A stretch of 47,714 nucleotides of DNA from Anaerolineales bacterium UBA2181 (GTDB lineage: Bacteria; Chloroflexota; Anaerolineae; Promineifilales; UBA4811): positions 1 to 47,714 of the forward strand of contig DCVT01000025.1 of NCBI GenBank assembly GCA_002328075.1, given 5' to 3'. The position numbers and the translations under genes were made by a program. The notes below the pieces were generated by a model, which saw nothing but the letters and a program-made list of their open reading frames with translations, was not told where the DNA came from and made no database searches. Of this stretch, positions 32,795-40,359 are shown in pieces (the first letter of the stretch is position 1; every line of letters begins with the position of its first letter).

Positions 32795-33164
32795 GCGAGG
32801 AGAGATCTACTGGGTCGCGTTCGATCCCGCAAAAGGGAGCGAGCAGGGCGAGCTGCGGCCCGCCCTTGTTGTCCAGAACGACCTCGGCAACCGCTACAGT
32901 CCCACGACGGTCGTGGTGGCCATCACCCGGACTGTGCCACCCGAGCCCTACCCATTTGTCGTAGTCGTAGAGCCTAAGAATAGTGGTCTGCCGGAACGCA
33001 GCGCTATCAACTGCTCACAGATCGCCACTGTCCAGCAAGTAGGGTCGGAATCGCGGCTCCGACCACCAAGGGGGGAGTCGGAGGTCCGACCCATCGGCAG
33101 GCTCAGCCCTGACATCATGGCGTCGGTGCACGAAGCGCTGCGGTTCAACCTGGCCTTGAGGTAG
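32784..33164 (+). CDS. MazF/PemK endoribonuclease toxin with palindrome-coded insert
   Basis: A 126-residue toxin. MPIRRGEIYWVAFDPAKGSEQG (given in two parts: MPIRRGEIYW and VAFDPAKGSE), RPALVVQND and TTVVVAITR form the MazF barrel; INCSQI and GRLSPDIMASVHEAL complete it. Residues about 86-101 (GSES-RLRPPRGESEVR) replace the usual short loop and are encoded by two tandem palindromes (see repeat). Family members cut single-stranded RNA at short motifs. Whether the loop insert affects activity is unknown. Start ATG overlaps the antitoxin. Confidence 0.87.
   Translation: MPIRRGEIYWVAFDPAKGSEQGELRPALVVQNDLGNRYSPTTVVVAITRTVPPEPYPFVVVVEPKNSGLPERSAINCSQIATVQQVGSESRLRPPRGESEVRPIGRLSPDIMASVHEALRFNLALR
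33043..33090 (+). repeat. two tandem palindromes inside the MazF gene
   Basis: First: GGTCGGA (33043-33049), 8-base loop, TCCGACC (33058-33064). Second: GTCGGA (33077-33082), GG, TCCGAC (33085-33090). Arms of the two are interchangeable. The length keeps the reading frame, so the element looks like a small palindromic repeat inserted in a coding loop. Confidence 0.65.
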
Positions 33165-33168
33165 GTGC

Positions 33169-33239
33169 TTCCCCGGCACATCGACATCCCGGAGCGGACG
33201 AAGAAGGTGCACGAGGCGCTCGGGCAGAAACCGGCCTGA
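33169..33239 (+). pseudogene. aldo-keto reductase/ferredoxin tail fragment
   Basis: Reads PRHIDIPERTKKVHEALGQKPA then TGA, matching the last residues of the aldo-keto reductase remnant ending at 32388 (PRHIEIPDWMEKAHEPL). It follows the MazF stop by a few bases. Only the tail after the second cysteine cluster remains. The two tails bracket the RHH-MazF module. Confidence 0.7.
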
Positions 33240-33426
33240 CGGGCTACCGGGAACCAGTCAGTCCTTTTGGGCGCGATGCGAGGCAGGGTCGGTCACTGCA
33301 AGCGTTTTTGACCTGACCCAAGCTGTGATCGAATCCGCTGGACGAGTGATTCAGAAATCTGGACCTCAGAGCGGCAGGGTATCCGAGTTGTAGGCTGTGC
33401 GCAGGGGATAAAGCACGAGGCAGCGA

Positions 33427-33633
33427 ATGGTGGAGCAAACACTTTCGCTGGAGGATCTCAAGGAGCGCACCCTGGAAGAGGTGCTGCGTGAGGTCGTTGC
33501 ACGCCAGGAAGTGCTGACCGTCCGTCTGCCTGAGGGCGAGTCGGTAGCCATCCAGCCGGTGCCGCGGCTCAAGCCACTACCTATTCTCCAGAGCTCTGTC
33601 CCTGAGGGTTGGAAAGATGCCCTCTACGGTTGA
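33427..33633 (+). CDS. small antitoxin (Phd/VapB-like) of a decayed VapC pair
   Basis: A 68-residue protein with ATG 33427 and GAGG upstream. LEDLKERTLEEVLREVV, then LTVRLPEGESVAIQPVP and WKDALYG at the end, a layout shared by short antitoxins that pair with PIN toxins in Chloroflexota and cyanobacteria. The toxin gene start overlaps its 3' end by 17 nt. Since the toxin is broken, the antitoxin may now be an orphan. Confidence 0.65.
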   Translation: MVEQTLSLEDLKERTLEEVLREVVARQEVLTVRLPEGESVAIQPVPRLKPLPILQSSVPEGWKDALYG

Positions 33634-34009
33634 GTCGGCAGAGTAGGTCTTTTTTGATGCCGGCATCCTGATCGGGGCTCTGCTCAGCGGGGATCTACGT
33701 CACGAAGAGGCACGGCCGCTGGTCGAAATGGCGCGGCGCGGGGAGATGGCGGCCTGTACCTCCGCAGGCATCCTGAGCGAGGTGTACGGCGCTCTGACCT
33801 GGGAGGGTGCTCAGCCGAGTCACGACCCGGCCGAGGCGGACGAAGCCGTCCGCCTCCTGGTCATAGCTCCTTCCGCTATTCGTATCCTTGATGAGGGATA
33901 CGAGACGGCGCTGATCGCGCTCCGCCTGGTCGTTGCCCATTGACTCCGGGCAAGACGCGTCCACGACGCGCGACACGCCACTGCTGCGCTGCTGGGTCAG
34001 CCAGGTTAG
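33617..34009 (+). pseudogene. VapC-type PIN toxin with two in-frame nonsense codons
   Basis: From ATG 33617 the frame gives a short head, TAG at 33644-33646, then VFFDAGILIGALL (first PIN Asp), TSAGILSEVYGAL (Glu), RILDEGYETALIALRLV, TGA at 33941-33943, and in the same frame LRARRVHDARHAATALL (conserved Asp) to TAG 34007-34009. Frame is kept throughout, so decay is by point mutation. The TGA replaces what is usually Gly (AHGLRARR), so it is not a selenocysteine candidate. Confidence 0.75.
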
Positions 34010-34363
34010 CCCGGGGCGGGTCGGGGCGCGGCCGGCGCATGGGCAAGGACGAGGGCACATAGCGGCAATTGCGTGTAGCCAGCACAAAGCGGCTGGGCTC
34101 GTGACGGACCACAGATGCGCCTTCCGCCAGGGTCCTCCTGACTCGCCGTGAGTCGGGCAAGGACCTGGCGCCGCCTTCGGCGCGCAATTCAGTTGGCCAT
34201 GGCCGGGGGGAGTGGTTGCGCCGGCGGCGGAGGGGTGCCTGCCTTCCCGACCGGCGAACAGGCCTTGGTTCGCGCAACCGGTCGACGGCCTGGGACGAAC
34301 CCGAATGGCCACCCCAGCATGCATCCTCGGCACGACGCTGGGGCGGCCACGCGATTTGTGCGC
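34010..34363. other. gene-free stretch
   Basis: 354 bp between the VapC pseudogene and the convergent selenoprotein gene. No frame resembles a protein. A short hairpin (GCGCCG-CCTT-CGGCGC, 34168-34183) is the only structure seen and could serve as a terminator from either side; it lacks a T-run. Confidence 0.4.
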
Positions 34364-35113
34364 CTATCGAACGCCCAGCACCTGGGCCAGTCTTCGTTCG
34401 TCCATATCGATCACGATCGTGCCATCGATGTCGAACGTAGGTGTGACCAGGTTGCCGTTGGCCCATTGGCGGACCTGCGTTGCGGCGGCCGGCACGGCGT
34501 TCACATCCAACTCGGTGTACTTGAAACCCCGTTGCTTCAGCCAAGCTCGCGCCCGGCGGCAATCCGGGCACCAGCTATTGCAGTACATGACGATTCCGCC
34601 GTGCGGAAGTTCGGCCATGGAGGGCGGCCGGGGCGGTGCCTGGGCGGCCGCTGCGGGATCGATCCGGCGCAATACGGTTCGCACCTCGTCGTTGCTGGGT
34701 TGCTCATCGATGTCGTGGACGTCAACGTAGCGGATGATGCCCTGTTTGTCGATGACAAATATGGCCCGTTCGCTGCGCCCGTCAGGTCGAAGCACACCGT
34801 ACTGCGTGGCAACCCCACCGTGTGGCCAGAAATCGCTCAACAGGGGATAGCTGATGCCCCCCAGGCTCTCCGCCCAGGCTTTCAGGCAGGGAACTGAATC
34901 AACGCTTGCGCCCAGAACCTGGGCGTTCAATCCCGCAAACGAGACGATTTCCGCCTCGTAAGACGGGATCTGGCTCGTTCAAACCGGGGTCCAGGCGAGG
35001 GGAAAGAAGACCAGAACGACGTTCTTGCCCCGCAGATCGCTCAATGTGACCGGTTTGCCCAGATGGCTGGGCAGAGTAAAGTCGGGAGCCGGCTGGCCTA
35101 CACTCAATGCCAT
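34364..35113 (-). CDS. selenoprotein: peroxiredoxin-glutaredoxin fusion with UGA at the peroxidatic site
   Basis: Read from ATG 35113 (AAAGGA 7 nt upstream) to the stop at 34364, with TGA at 34981-34979 decoded as selenocysteine: 249 residues, Sec45. The N-terminal AhpC/Prx domain has PAPDFTLPSHLGKPVTLSDL, then FFPLAWTPV-Sec-TSQIPSYEAE, i.e. the PxxxTxxC motif (Pro38, Thr42) with Sec where the peroxidatic Cys belongs; Cys76 (SVDSVPCLKAW) is the likely resolving thiol. A proline-rich linker (about 153-166) leads to a glutaredoxin/mycoredoxin-like domain with YCNSWCPDC (Cys182, Cys185) and cis-Pro in NLVTPTF. The protein should reduce peroxides and recycle itself through the fused Grx. A nonsense mutation of Cys is the alternative; SECIS and promoter argue against it. 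Confidence 0.8.
34932..34967 (-). promoter_or_regulatory. candidate bacterial SECIS element
   Basis: On the mRNA, 11 nt after the UGA, CCCGU (34967-34963) pairs with GCGGG (34936-34932), then an internal loop CUU/UU, then ACGAG (34959-34955) pairs with CUCGU (34943-34939) around an 11-nt apical loop that starts with G. The loop begins 24 nt after the UGA, within the 16-37 nt window known for SelB-dependent hairpins, and it is entirely in coding sequence, as in other bacteria. Confidence 0.65.
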
Positions 35114-35166
35114 CAGTCAATCCTTTCGTCAACGTGCCCTCCGGCCGGGTGCCGAAGGCAGCCTAT

Positions 35167-35195
35167 ATTATAGATACTCGTCATGTTTTTGGCAA
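35167..35195 (-). promoter_or_regulatory. promoter of the selenoprotein gene
   Basis: On the minus strand TTGCCA (35195-35190), 17-nt spacer, TATAAT (35172-35167): eleven of twelve consensus bases. The start near 35160 leaves a 45-nt leader. An intact promoter and ribosome site suggest the gene is expressed. Confidence 0.6.
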
Positions 35196-35198
35196 GAA

Positions 35199-35217
35199 GC
35201 GGGGCAACAAACCCCGC
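35199..35217 (-). terminator. hairpin between the nucleotidyltransferase and the selenoprotein promoter
   Basis: GCGGGG/CCCCGC stem (35199-35204 with 35212-35217) and a 7-base loop, directly upstream of the -35 box at 35195. It would insulate the selenoprotein gene from transcription of the gene ending at 35337. Confidence 0.4.
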
Positions 35218-35336
35218 CGCAAGCTGAAAGCCCAGGGTCTGTTCAAGCTCAACCAACCCCCGGCGCGAGGATGCCATGTTAGTCGGCGCAAGGTTGGCCC
35301 TGGCTGACGATCATCAAGCTGCTGCCAGTGTGCCCC

Positions 35337-36188
35337 CTATGTGACCAGAGGCGATAGACGCTGGTCTTTGCGCAGCGTCCGACCGCCAGGATGCCCGGGG
35401 CGCAAGACTAAAGGCAGCAGATAACGCGTTCCGACACCGGCCGACCAGTCGCCGGCAAAGCTCCGGCGGAACCCGCCGATCTGCCGGCGGGCAAATCGGT
35501 GCATCTCGCCCACGTGGGTTGCCAGAAAGGCACTCTCTTGCTCAATCACCCGGTGGGCGTACGATCGCAGGGCCAAGTCGATGTGTCGGCCCCACTGTGG
35601 GAACGCGTTTTTGGCCCACTCGGCCGAGGCTGCCTTGGAGATCACGACCTCCCCGGCCCGAAAGCTGTACATCAGCCGGCACAGGTTAAGAACGGCGTAG
35701 GCCGGGTATTCGGTGAGGTGCGCCTCCAGGTACCCGAGTTCTCCCAGCAGCGCCTCCTCAATCTCCTCCGGAACCGGCTCGGGGAACAGGTCCTGCGGGT
35801 CCGGTCCGTGAAGGACGATGCATCGCCCGGCCAGCATGTGCGCCCGGTGCAACGCCCACGAGTTGTCCACCAAACCAGCACACAACTGGTGGGCCGGCGG
35901 GGCGCCCCGGCGCGCGTCGTCCAACAGCACAAAATACCCGTCCAATTCGCCGCCCAGCGGCGGGTATGTCTGGGCGAGTTCGTCGTACAGCAGATCGATG
36001 GCCGAACGTTCTCCGTCGGTCAAGGGTGAATCCAGGATCACATGGAAATCCAGGTCCCCGGCCGGCAGGCCATCAGGCGATGCGGCCCCCCCGTACAGGT
36101 AAATGCCCACCAGCTTTTCCCCCAGCACGGCCATCAGCCGGTCACGTAACTGGCCGCACGGCACCCGAACGTCAGAACTCGGTTCCAT
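35337..36188 (-). CDS. aminoglycoside-adenylyltransferase-like nucleotidyltransferase (DUF4111)
   Basis: A 283-residue protein starting at ATG 36188 (CAGGGGCAGG upstream). The N-terminal nucleotidyltransferase fold has IYLYGGAASPDGLPAGDLDF, a variant of the GSxxxGxxxxxSDxD signature, with Asp-x-Asp kept, and a later ELDGYFVLLDD strand. The C-terminal half fits DUF4111 (VLNLCRLMYSF, ISKAASAEWA, FPQW), as in ANT(3'')/ANT(9) streptomycin or spectinomycin adenylyltransferases. True resistance activity is uncertain, since the Gly-Ser pair is Gly-Gly here and many environmental homologs have unknown substrates. Confidence 0.8.
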   Translation of the reverse strand: MEPSSDVRVPCGQLRDRLMAVLGEKLVGIYLYGGAASPDGLPAGDLDFHVILDSPLTDGERSAIDLLYDELAQTYPPLGGELDGYFVLLDDARRGAPPAHQLCAGLVDNSWALHRAHMLAGRCIVLHGPDPQDLFPEPVPEEIEEALLGELGYLEAHLTEYPAYAVLNLCRLMYSFRAGEVVISKAASAEWAKNAFPQWGRHIDLALRSYAHRVIEQESAFLATHVGEMHRFARRQIGGFRRSFAGDWSAGVGTRYLLPLVLRPGHPGGRTLRKDQRLSPLVT

Positions 36189-36352
36189 CCTGCCCCTGTG
36201 CTCCCTATCGGTGGGACGAACCCGCCGTTGCCAATGGCTCCAGGCCGTGGCGGGACGCGCATCAGGTGCCCTTGGGTCACGACGTTTGGCACGCCGACTG
36301 GAGACGAACCGTCTGGCGGGCTGCAGCTCCGGTCGGTATGGCCGAGATCCAG

Positions 36353-37804
36353 TTACCGGGCCTCGACTGAAGCAATGACCCGACCCAATTCGGCTGCCAG
36401 GTGCGGCTCCAGCGGATCCGGTTGGTGTCGGGTGAGCATCCCCCTGGCGTCCGCCCGGGCTCGGTCCGGCGGCCGGTCTCCCTGTTCCTTCCACACCTGG
36501 TACGGCCGCCGGTCCAGGTATCGCGGCAACCAGATATCGCGCATGTGGCGGTGGGTGTGCTTCTGTGCCAAAAAGTGACCCTCCTGACCGACTGCGCGGA
36601 TCACGTCCAGCGCCAGCGTTTCGTCGGTTACTTCCACCCCCTGCATCATCTTGCGCACAATCTCGAATATCTCGCAGTCCATCAGCAACTGCTCGTATGA
36701 CCAGATTCGGCTGCCATACAGCAATCCCACACCCAGCAACATGTCCGACATGACCAGCGATGCCATCAGCGTCGAAAGGCTGTTTTCGATCCCGGCCTGC
36801 CAGTCCGGCTCTTTGGCGCCGGTGGCGAAGGAGCCCATCGACAGGGGTATGTGGTAAAAGTCAGCCAGCGCGTTGGTGGCCGCACCGAACAGGAAATCCT
36901 CCGGCCCGCCACCGGTGTAGGCGCCGGAGCGCAGATCGGCCGCCGTCTGCGCCGCGGCGTAAAAGACCGGAGCGCCGGGGAAGGCCAGTTGGATCAGGGC
37001 AGTTGTCGCCACCACCTCGGCATTTCCCACCGCCAGCGTGCCGGCCAGCGTTGCCGGCCCGGTGGTCAGGCAGGAGGCCATGGTCATGAATCCCACGGGC
37101 AAGCCTGCCTCGGCGCCGATGAGCGCGGCGTCCAGGCTACCGCCATCGTTGGCCAGCGGCGAGAGGGTGCATTGCATGATGGAGAGCGTTGGCCTCTGGC
37201 GCAGGGCGTCCCGGCCGCCGGCGATGGCGGCCGCCATCTCGACCGCCGCCCGCGCCTCCAGCTCGGAGTAAATGCTTTCCGTCTGGACGTGTTTGGTCGA
37301 GTTCTCCCAGATGGCCCGGAGTTCGTGCAAACCGCGGGTTTTCGGAGGCATATCCTGGGCTGAAACTGCGACCCAGTGAAAGGCGACCTGCGGCAAACAG
37401 TCGGCGATCCTGGCGATGTCGGCGACGTCCTGCAGGCACGACTGGCGTAACTGGCCGGTTTGAATATCCAATACCTGCACTCCGCAACCATCGGTACCTA
37501 CATAGACATGGTCGCCGTCCAGCGGCAGGTCCTGGGCCGGATCGCGGGCTGCCAGAGAGTAGACGGCCGGGGCCTGGGCCAGCGCCTCCTCGATCAGATG
37601 GCCGGGAGCGCGGACGACCTGGCGGTCCCAGTCGACCGCGGCTCCATGGGCCTGCCAGATGTCGAGTGCCCTGGCCGACGGGAACCGGATACCCACAGAT
37701 TCGATGATGTCCAGCGTGGCTGTGTGGATGCGGCGCACCTCCTCGGCCGTGAGCACGGATAGGGTTAGACGAGGGTGGGAGATCGAGTGAATTGGGCTGG
37801 CCAT
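36353..37804 (-). CDS. MttB-family methyltransferase, non-pyrrolysine, second copy
   Basis: A 483-residue paralog of the gene at 10249, clearly diverged. ATG 37804 is preferred over an upstream in-frame start; the ribosome site is an AAGGAAAGGA stretch somewhat far from it. LTAEEVRRIHTATLDIIESVGI opens the barrel, DGCGVQVLD near 105 replaces FGTGSD, and GAKEPDWQAGIE (329-340) is the segment where archaeal MttB carries pyrrolysine; sense codons occupy it here. It probably demethylates a quaternary amine or related compound with a corrinoid protein encoded elsewhere. It is flanked by an IS remnant. Confidence 0.88.
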   Translation of the reverse strand: MASPIHSISHPRLTLSVLTAEEVRRIHTATLDIIESVGIRFPSARALDIWQAHGAAVDWDRQVVRAPGHLIEEALAQAPAVYSLAARDPAQDLPLDGDHVYVGTDGCGVQVLDIQTGQLRQSCLQDVADIARIADCLPQVAFHWVAVSAQDMPPKTRGLHELRAIWENSTKHVQTESIYSELEARAAVEMAAAIAGGRDALRQRPTLSIMQCTLSPLANDGGSLDAALIGAEAGLPVGFMTMASCLTTGPATLAGTLAVGNAEVVATTALIQLAFPGAPVFYAAAQTAADLRSGAYTGGGPEDFLFGAATNALADFYHIPLSMGSFATGAKEPDWQAGIENSLSTLMASLVMSDMLLGVGLLYGSRIWSYEQLLMDCEIFEIVRKMMQGVEVTDETLALDVIRAVGQEGHFLAQKHTHRHMRDIWLPRYLDRRPYQVWKEQGDRPPDRARADARGMLTRHQPDPLEPHLAAELGRVIASVEAR

Positions 37805-37974
37805 GGTAACGCGGATCCTTTCCTTCTCCCGTCGCAACGGTGATGCCGCGTCTGTGCGGGGGAGCAGCCATGGACGCAGCCTGGTTCATACTATCACACC
37901 AACTGGCGACGGTCAATTGGCGCAACTCTGGCTGTTGGCCCAAAGTAGTAGAGTCCCCTTTTGCCAAAGTTGAA

Positions 37975-38133
37975 ATGTCCCCTATGGAAAGGGAAACACG
38001 TGTTGACGACCTACTGACCATGAGCAAGACCGAACTCAATCGACTAGAGATCGAGCAGGTGATCCATGAGAAGCGGTTGACCCAGACGGAAGCGGCGGAG
38101 TCGCTGCGGCTACGTGGCCCGTCGAAGCGGTGA
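37975..38133 (+). mobile_element. N-terminal fragment of an ISNCY/IS1202-like transposase
   Basis: From ATG 37975 the frame reads LLTMSKTELNRLEIEQVIHEK and RLTQTEAAESLRL, the helix-turn-helix start of transposases of this group, then stops after a few unrelated codons; the catalytic DDE core is missing. The AT-richer bases just upstream (37952-37980, CCCCTTTTGCC and TGAAATGTCCCC) look like the element end. A solo insertion remnant beside the second MttB gene and the next toxin-antitoxin pair. Confidence 0.6.
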
Positions 38134-38238
38134 GTATTGGGTCGGCCGCCGTCAACGCACCTTTCGCTCTTCGGCTCCGCTGTGATACTATAGGAGGCAG
38201 AGCAGGTTCCGATACGCAAGGTAGGTGGCCTGACATCC

Positions 38239-38475
38239 GTGAGGACTGTGACGATTCCCGAGGTTCAGTTGTCGGTGGATCAACTGGTGTCCGCTATCCG
38301 TCGACTGGAACCGGCCGCGCGCTCCGAGATAGCCAGGGCCTTGATGGACACAGAGATCGATGCGCGACTGGCGGAACTGATCCAGCGCCTGGGCAGCAGA
38401 CCGGCCGCCGACGACATCACTGACGCGGTCGTGGCGGCCGAGGTCAACGCCGTCCGCCAGCAGAGGCCCGGTTGA
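38239..38475 (+). CDS. antitoxin of a PIN-domain pair
   Basis: A 78-residue protein, GTG start at 38239 with AGGTGG upstream. VTIPEVQLSVDQLVSAIRRLEPAARSEIA is a helical pattern seen in antitoxins paired with PIN toxins; RLAELIQRL and the acidic DDITDAVVAAEVNAV tail follow. Its stop overlaps the toxin start (TTGA). A weak extended -10 (TGATACTAT, 38183-38191) lies upstream. Confidence 0.75.
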   Translation: MRTVTIPEVQLSVDQLVSAIRRLEPAARSEIARALMDTEIDARLAELIQRLGSRPAADDITDAVVAAEVNAVRQQRPG

Positions 38476-38879
38476 CCCTCCGGGTTGTCGTCGACAACAA
38501 CCTGTGGATTCGCGCCCTGCTCGGCGGGCGAATCACCCTTCCACTGCTGGAGGCGTGGCGAGCCGGCGTGTTCACCGTGGTGATTAGCCCTCCCCTCATT
38601 GAGGAACTGATCGCCGTGTGCCAGCGGCCGCGGCTGGTTGTTCGGATTGACCCAGAGGATGCGGAGCGTCTTGTCGAGCAACTGCGTTTCCGCGGCGAGA
38701 TGGTCGAACAGGTCACCATCCCGCCGCGTTGCCGGGACCCCCGTGACCACCCGGTGCTGGCGACTGCGATTGATGGGGACGCCCACGCGATCGTCACCGG
38801 TGATGCCGATATGCGGGCAGACGCCGAGTATCGTCTTGCGACGATGCAGCACGGCGTGGGTGATCTGGGGGGTGGATAG
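38472..38879 (+). CDS. PIN-domain toxin (COG1569 type), frameshifted near its C-terminus
   Basis: TTG start overlapping the antitoxin stop. LRVVVDNNLWIRALLGG holds the first PIN Asp, SPPLIEELIAV the Glu, CRDPRDHPVLATAI and IVTGDADM the further acidic residues; RNase activity is expected from the family. After MQHGV the frame reads GDLGGG and stops at 38879. One base to the side it continues VIWGVDSLLERLRADQ to a stop at 38932-38934, a natural family ending. A single extra G near 38853-38857 would explain it. All catalytic residues precede the shift, so the toxin may still work, or the extra base may be a sequencing error. Confidence 0.8.
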   Translation: MTLRVVVDNNLWIRALLGGRITLPLLEAWRAGVFTVVISPPLIEELIAVCQRPRLVVRIDPEDAERLVEQLRFRGEMVEQVTIPPRCRDPRDHPVLATAIDGDAHAIVTGDADMRADAEYRLATMQHGVGDLGGG

Positions 38880-38934
38880 CTTGCTGGAGAGGCTGCGCGC
38901 CGATCAAGAAGGCGGCCCACCGGGACGCGACTAG

Positions 38935-39331
38935 GCCGGAGAAAGTCCTCGGCCGCCGGCGAGAGACTGGCTGCCGCCCCGCTGCGAATGGACCGCGGAC
39001 CGTGCCGGCAGGGTCCATTCGCTGACCTTTTCCCAGTTCGGCGGGTTGGAACTCGGCCGGTACCCCGAAGCGTGGGCGCTGTTCAAGGCACTGATCCTGC
39101 CGGGGCTGCGGGGTTGAGGCCGGCCTGGATCCGCGAAGACTATGGACCCGGTGCGAAAAAGCGCATACAGTGAGGCAGGTAAAGCGGCCGCCGGGCGGGG
39201 GTCGGATTGGCTCCCAGGTGGGTGTCTGGGTTGCCATGGTTGGTCGTGGCCCTCGTCGCCCTGCCTCGCGGTTGGAGAAGAGTGCGCGGTGCGTGGCAGA
39301 TGTGCGAAACGCGGTAGGGGAGCAGGAGATT
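38935..39331. other. unassigned stretch with a coding-like frame
   Basis: 397 bp with no recognisable gene. One plus-strand frame through 38960-39117 is open and protein-like (DWLPPRCEWTADRAG, then LTFSQFGGLELGRYPEAWALF) and ends at TGA 39115-39117, but I do not recognise the family and see no start. It is probably the tail of another decayed gene. Confidence 0.35.
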
Positions 39332-39997
39332 GTGCGCTGGACCAGGTGACGCTGCTGGGGCTGGGCAACTCGGTGGACGTGCAGTGCCGGTATTATCCGG
39401 CCGAGGAGGGCAACCAGCGGCTGCAAGAGATCCTGGCCCCGGGCCTGCTGAACCTGGAGTATGCCTACGACCCGGTGGGGAACGTGACCCTCATCACCGA
39501 CACGCTCAACAGCGGGCAGGTGCAGTGCTTTGGCTACCCAGTGCAGTCCGCACCGGACTGCGCGATTCGCCGGATCGGTTGACCACCTACGAGATGGCGG
39601 CCAGCCCCGGCGGGACGGTAACGGTGCGGGCCAAGGGGGACGAGGCTAATGGGTGGCCGGTGATGCAGTTGCAGGTGAACGGAATGGTGGTGGAGGAATG
39701 GACGGTGAGTTCCAGCTCCTGGTTGGGTTAAACGGCGCAGGCGGCGCTCACCGGTCAGGACGAGGTGGACGCGGTGTTCACCAACGACTACCATGGTGCG
39801 GGGGCGACCGGAACCTGTACGTGAATCGGGTGCGTGCCAGTGGACAGACGGTGCAGGCGGAAAGCGGTGGGGTGCGCTACGATCGCGGCCAGGCAGAAGC
39901 GGCGTTTGACGGGCCGAACGTGATCGCGGGGCAGGAAGGATGTGTTGGGGCGCTGCGCTGGGACAGTGGTGGGGGGCTGTCACGACGTCACAGGTGA
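39332..39997 (+). pseudogene. RHS/YD-repeat protein fragment followed by a CBM-like domain
   Basis: LNLEYAYDPVGNVTLITDT and VQCFGY are YD/RHS repeat units. Near 39540-39575 the frame shifts, and the following TTYEMAASPGGTVTVRAKG, MQLQVNGMVVEEW, LTGQDEVDAVFTND and, after another shift, GDRNLYVNRVRASGQTVQAE resemble the Ca2+-dependent carbohydrate-binding module CBM60. At least two frameshifts and a stop (TAA near 39729) break it. Both parts are typical of large surface proteins. Confidence 0.7.
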
Positions 39998-40054
39998 GCG
40001 TTGCCTTACCAGCGAAAGTCGATTGAAATGGCCTTCAGTCAGGAGGAACCGGCG

Positions 40055-40348
40055 ATGGCCAAGGTCAGGGAGACGAACGCAATGTCCTCCGACGAAGCAC
40101 AGATGCCCGCCTTCGCGGGTGTGGTCCGCGGTGGGCGCATTCGATTGTTGGACGACCCCTGCTTGCCCGACGGGACCCGCGTGCTCGTCACGGTGATGCC
40201 TGAGTGGCTCCGCGTGGACATGGTCGAGTTTTCGGCCGCCGAACTCGCCGGTCTCGCGACGGCAGGGGGTTCATTCGACCGGCTGGCAGCCGAGCCGGAA
40301 CTATTCAGCGATGCGGACCTGCAGGAACGGTTTGACTGGACCCGATAA
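40055..40348 (+). CDS. MazE-like antitoxin of a MazF/PemK-like toxin
   Basis: A 97-residue protein; ATG 40055 has GGAGGA 8 nt upstream. FAGVVRGGRIRLLDDPCLPDGTRVLVTVMP is an AbrB-like swapped-hairpin pattern common in short antitoxins, and the C-terminal helix (EFSAAELAGLATAGGSFDRL, then SDADLQERFDW) is the likely toxin clamp. It lies between two halves of RHS-like sequence. Confidence 0.75.
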   Translation: MAKVRETNAMSSDEAQMPAFAGVVRGGRIRLLDDPCLPDGTRVLVTVMPEWLRVDMVEFSAAELAGLATAGGSFDRLAAEPELFSDADLQERFDWTR

Positions 40349-40359
40349 GACGAGGCTGG

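Noticed and set aside
33941..33943. In-frame TGA of the VapC gene as a second selenocysteine codon
   Set aside because: The position is Gly in the usual sequence, an upstream TAG also breaks the gene, and no SECIS-like hairpin follows.
34899..35132. 77-codon minus-strand frame starting upstream of the selenoprotein
   Set aside because: It is out of frame with the peroxiredoxin, which has the ribosome site and family motifs.
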